Shown: piece after piece, positions 5,146-5,312 of the stretch
Layout of the letters: each line of letters begins with the position of its first letter
Numbering within the stretch: position 1 is the first letter of the stretch
Source of the DNA: an uncultured Streptococcus sp.
GTDB lineage: Bacteria > Bacillota > Bacilli > Lactobacillales > Streptococcaceae
Assembly: GCA_905373305.1 (NCBI GenBank)
Contig: CAJPSM010000088.1
Span: 1-5,312 of the forward strand
DNA: 5,312 nt
Direction: 5' to 3'
Notes under the pieces: generated by a model
Seen by the model: the letters and a program-made list of their open reading frames with translations, nothing else
Told to the model about the DNA's origin: nothing
Databases searched by the model: none
Made by a program: the position numbers and the translations under genes

Positions 5146-5312
5146 ATGCAAGATTTTTTTCAACGCTATTTTGATAAACTTGATTTAACAACCATGTTAG
5201 AGAATCTCTTGACCAAGGTGATTTCTCTTTTGATTTTGTTTTTACTATTTTATATAGCTAAAAAGATGCTTCATGCGACTGTCCGAAAGATTGTCAAGCC
5301 CTCACTTAAATT
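5146..5312 (+). CDS. Probable MscS-family mechanosensitive ion channel, N-terminal part
   Basis: Only 55 codons are visible; the frame is open to the window edge. The start is clear: AAAGGAG at 5133-5139, six bases before the ATG. The product begins with a short amphipathic stretch (MQDFFQRYFDKLDL), then one membrane helix at about residues 21-38 and a basic segment (AKKMLHATVRKIVK). This resembles the start of small MscS channels of streptococci (YkuT-like), which open under membrane tension to release solutes during osmotic downshock. The defining pore helix and beta domain lie outside the window, so the assignment rests on N-terminal resemblance. Another small membrane protein cannot be excluded. 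It is transcribed divergently from sstT with its own promoter. Confidence 0.65.
   Translation, partial: MQDFFQRYFDKLDLTTMLENLLTKVISLLILFLLFYIAKKMLHATVRKIVKPSLK

Noticed and set aside
1..5312. CRISPR arrays, tRNA or rRNA genes, insertion sequences, phage or toxin-antitoxin genes.
   Set aside because: No regularly spaced repeats, cloverleaf, transposase or recombinase motifs were found; the coding regions are all accounted for by the five genes listed.

Overview
The window looks like chromosomal DNA of a mitis-group Streptococcus (pneumoniae, mitis, oralis or infantis type). This rests on the moderate-to-low GC, the TATAAT and extended -10 promoters, the short AAGGAG-type ribosome sites, and the 514-residue RF3. 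Species cannot be settled from the sequence alone. Four complete genes and one gene start are present, and most of the window is ordinary core-genome content.

Layout. Bases 1-91 hold a promoter plus a 32-base inverted copy of part of the next gene. A 230-residue membrane protein of the YwaF/TIGR02206 (TMEM164-like) family runs 92-784 (+). prfC, peptide chain release factor 3, follows at 932-2476 (+) with its own good promoter. Bases 2477-2769 have no gene but hold several hairpins, two diverged direct repeats and two intrinsic terminators. An aromatic-acid-exporter-family membrane protein (2770-3723, -) converges on prfC. sstT, the Na+/serine-threonine symporter (3791-4996, -), lies just upstream of it and may be partly co-transcribed with it through a weak terminator. 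Bases 4997-5145 are a divergent promoter region. The first 55 codons of a probable MscS-type mechanosensitive channel (5146 onward, +) run off the right edge.

Functions. The genes do not form one pathway. RF3 is translation housekeeping. The other four encode membrane proteins for transport, osmotic protection or lipid-related roles.

The most unusual signal is at the left edge. Bases 1-32 are the reverse complement of bases 409-440 inside the YwaF-family gene (31 of 32 identical). The single difference is synonymous in the matching reading frame, which suggests that a second, inverted copy or remnant of this gene lies to the left. A 20-base promoter segment starting at 36 is repeated, with a 5-base insertion, before prfC. 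Both rearrangement edges therefore fall within a few bases of each other. This could be an old duplication/insertion scar, a segment able to invert, or an assembly artefact. The upstream sequence is needed to decide.
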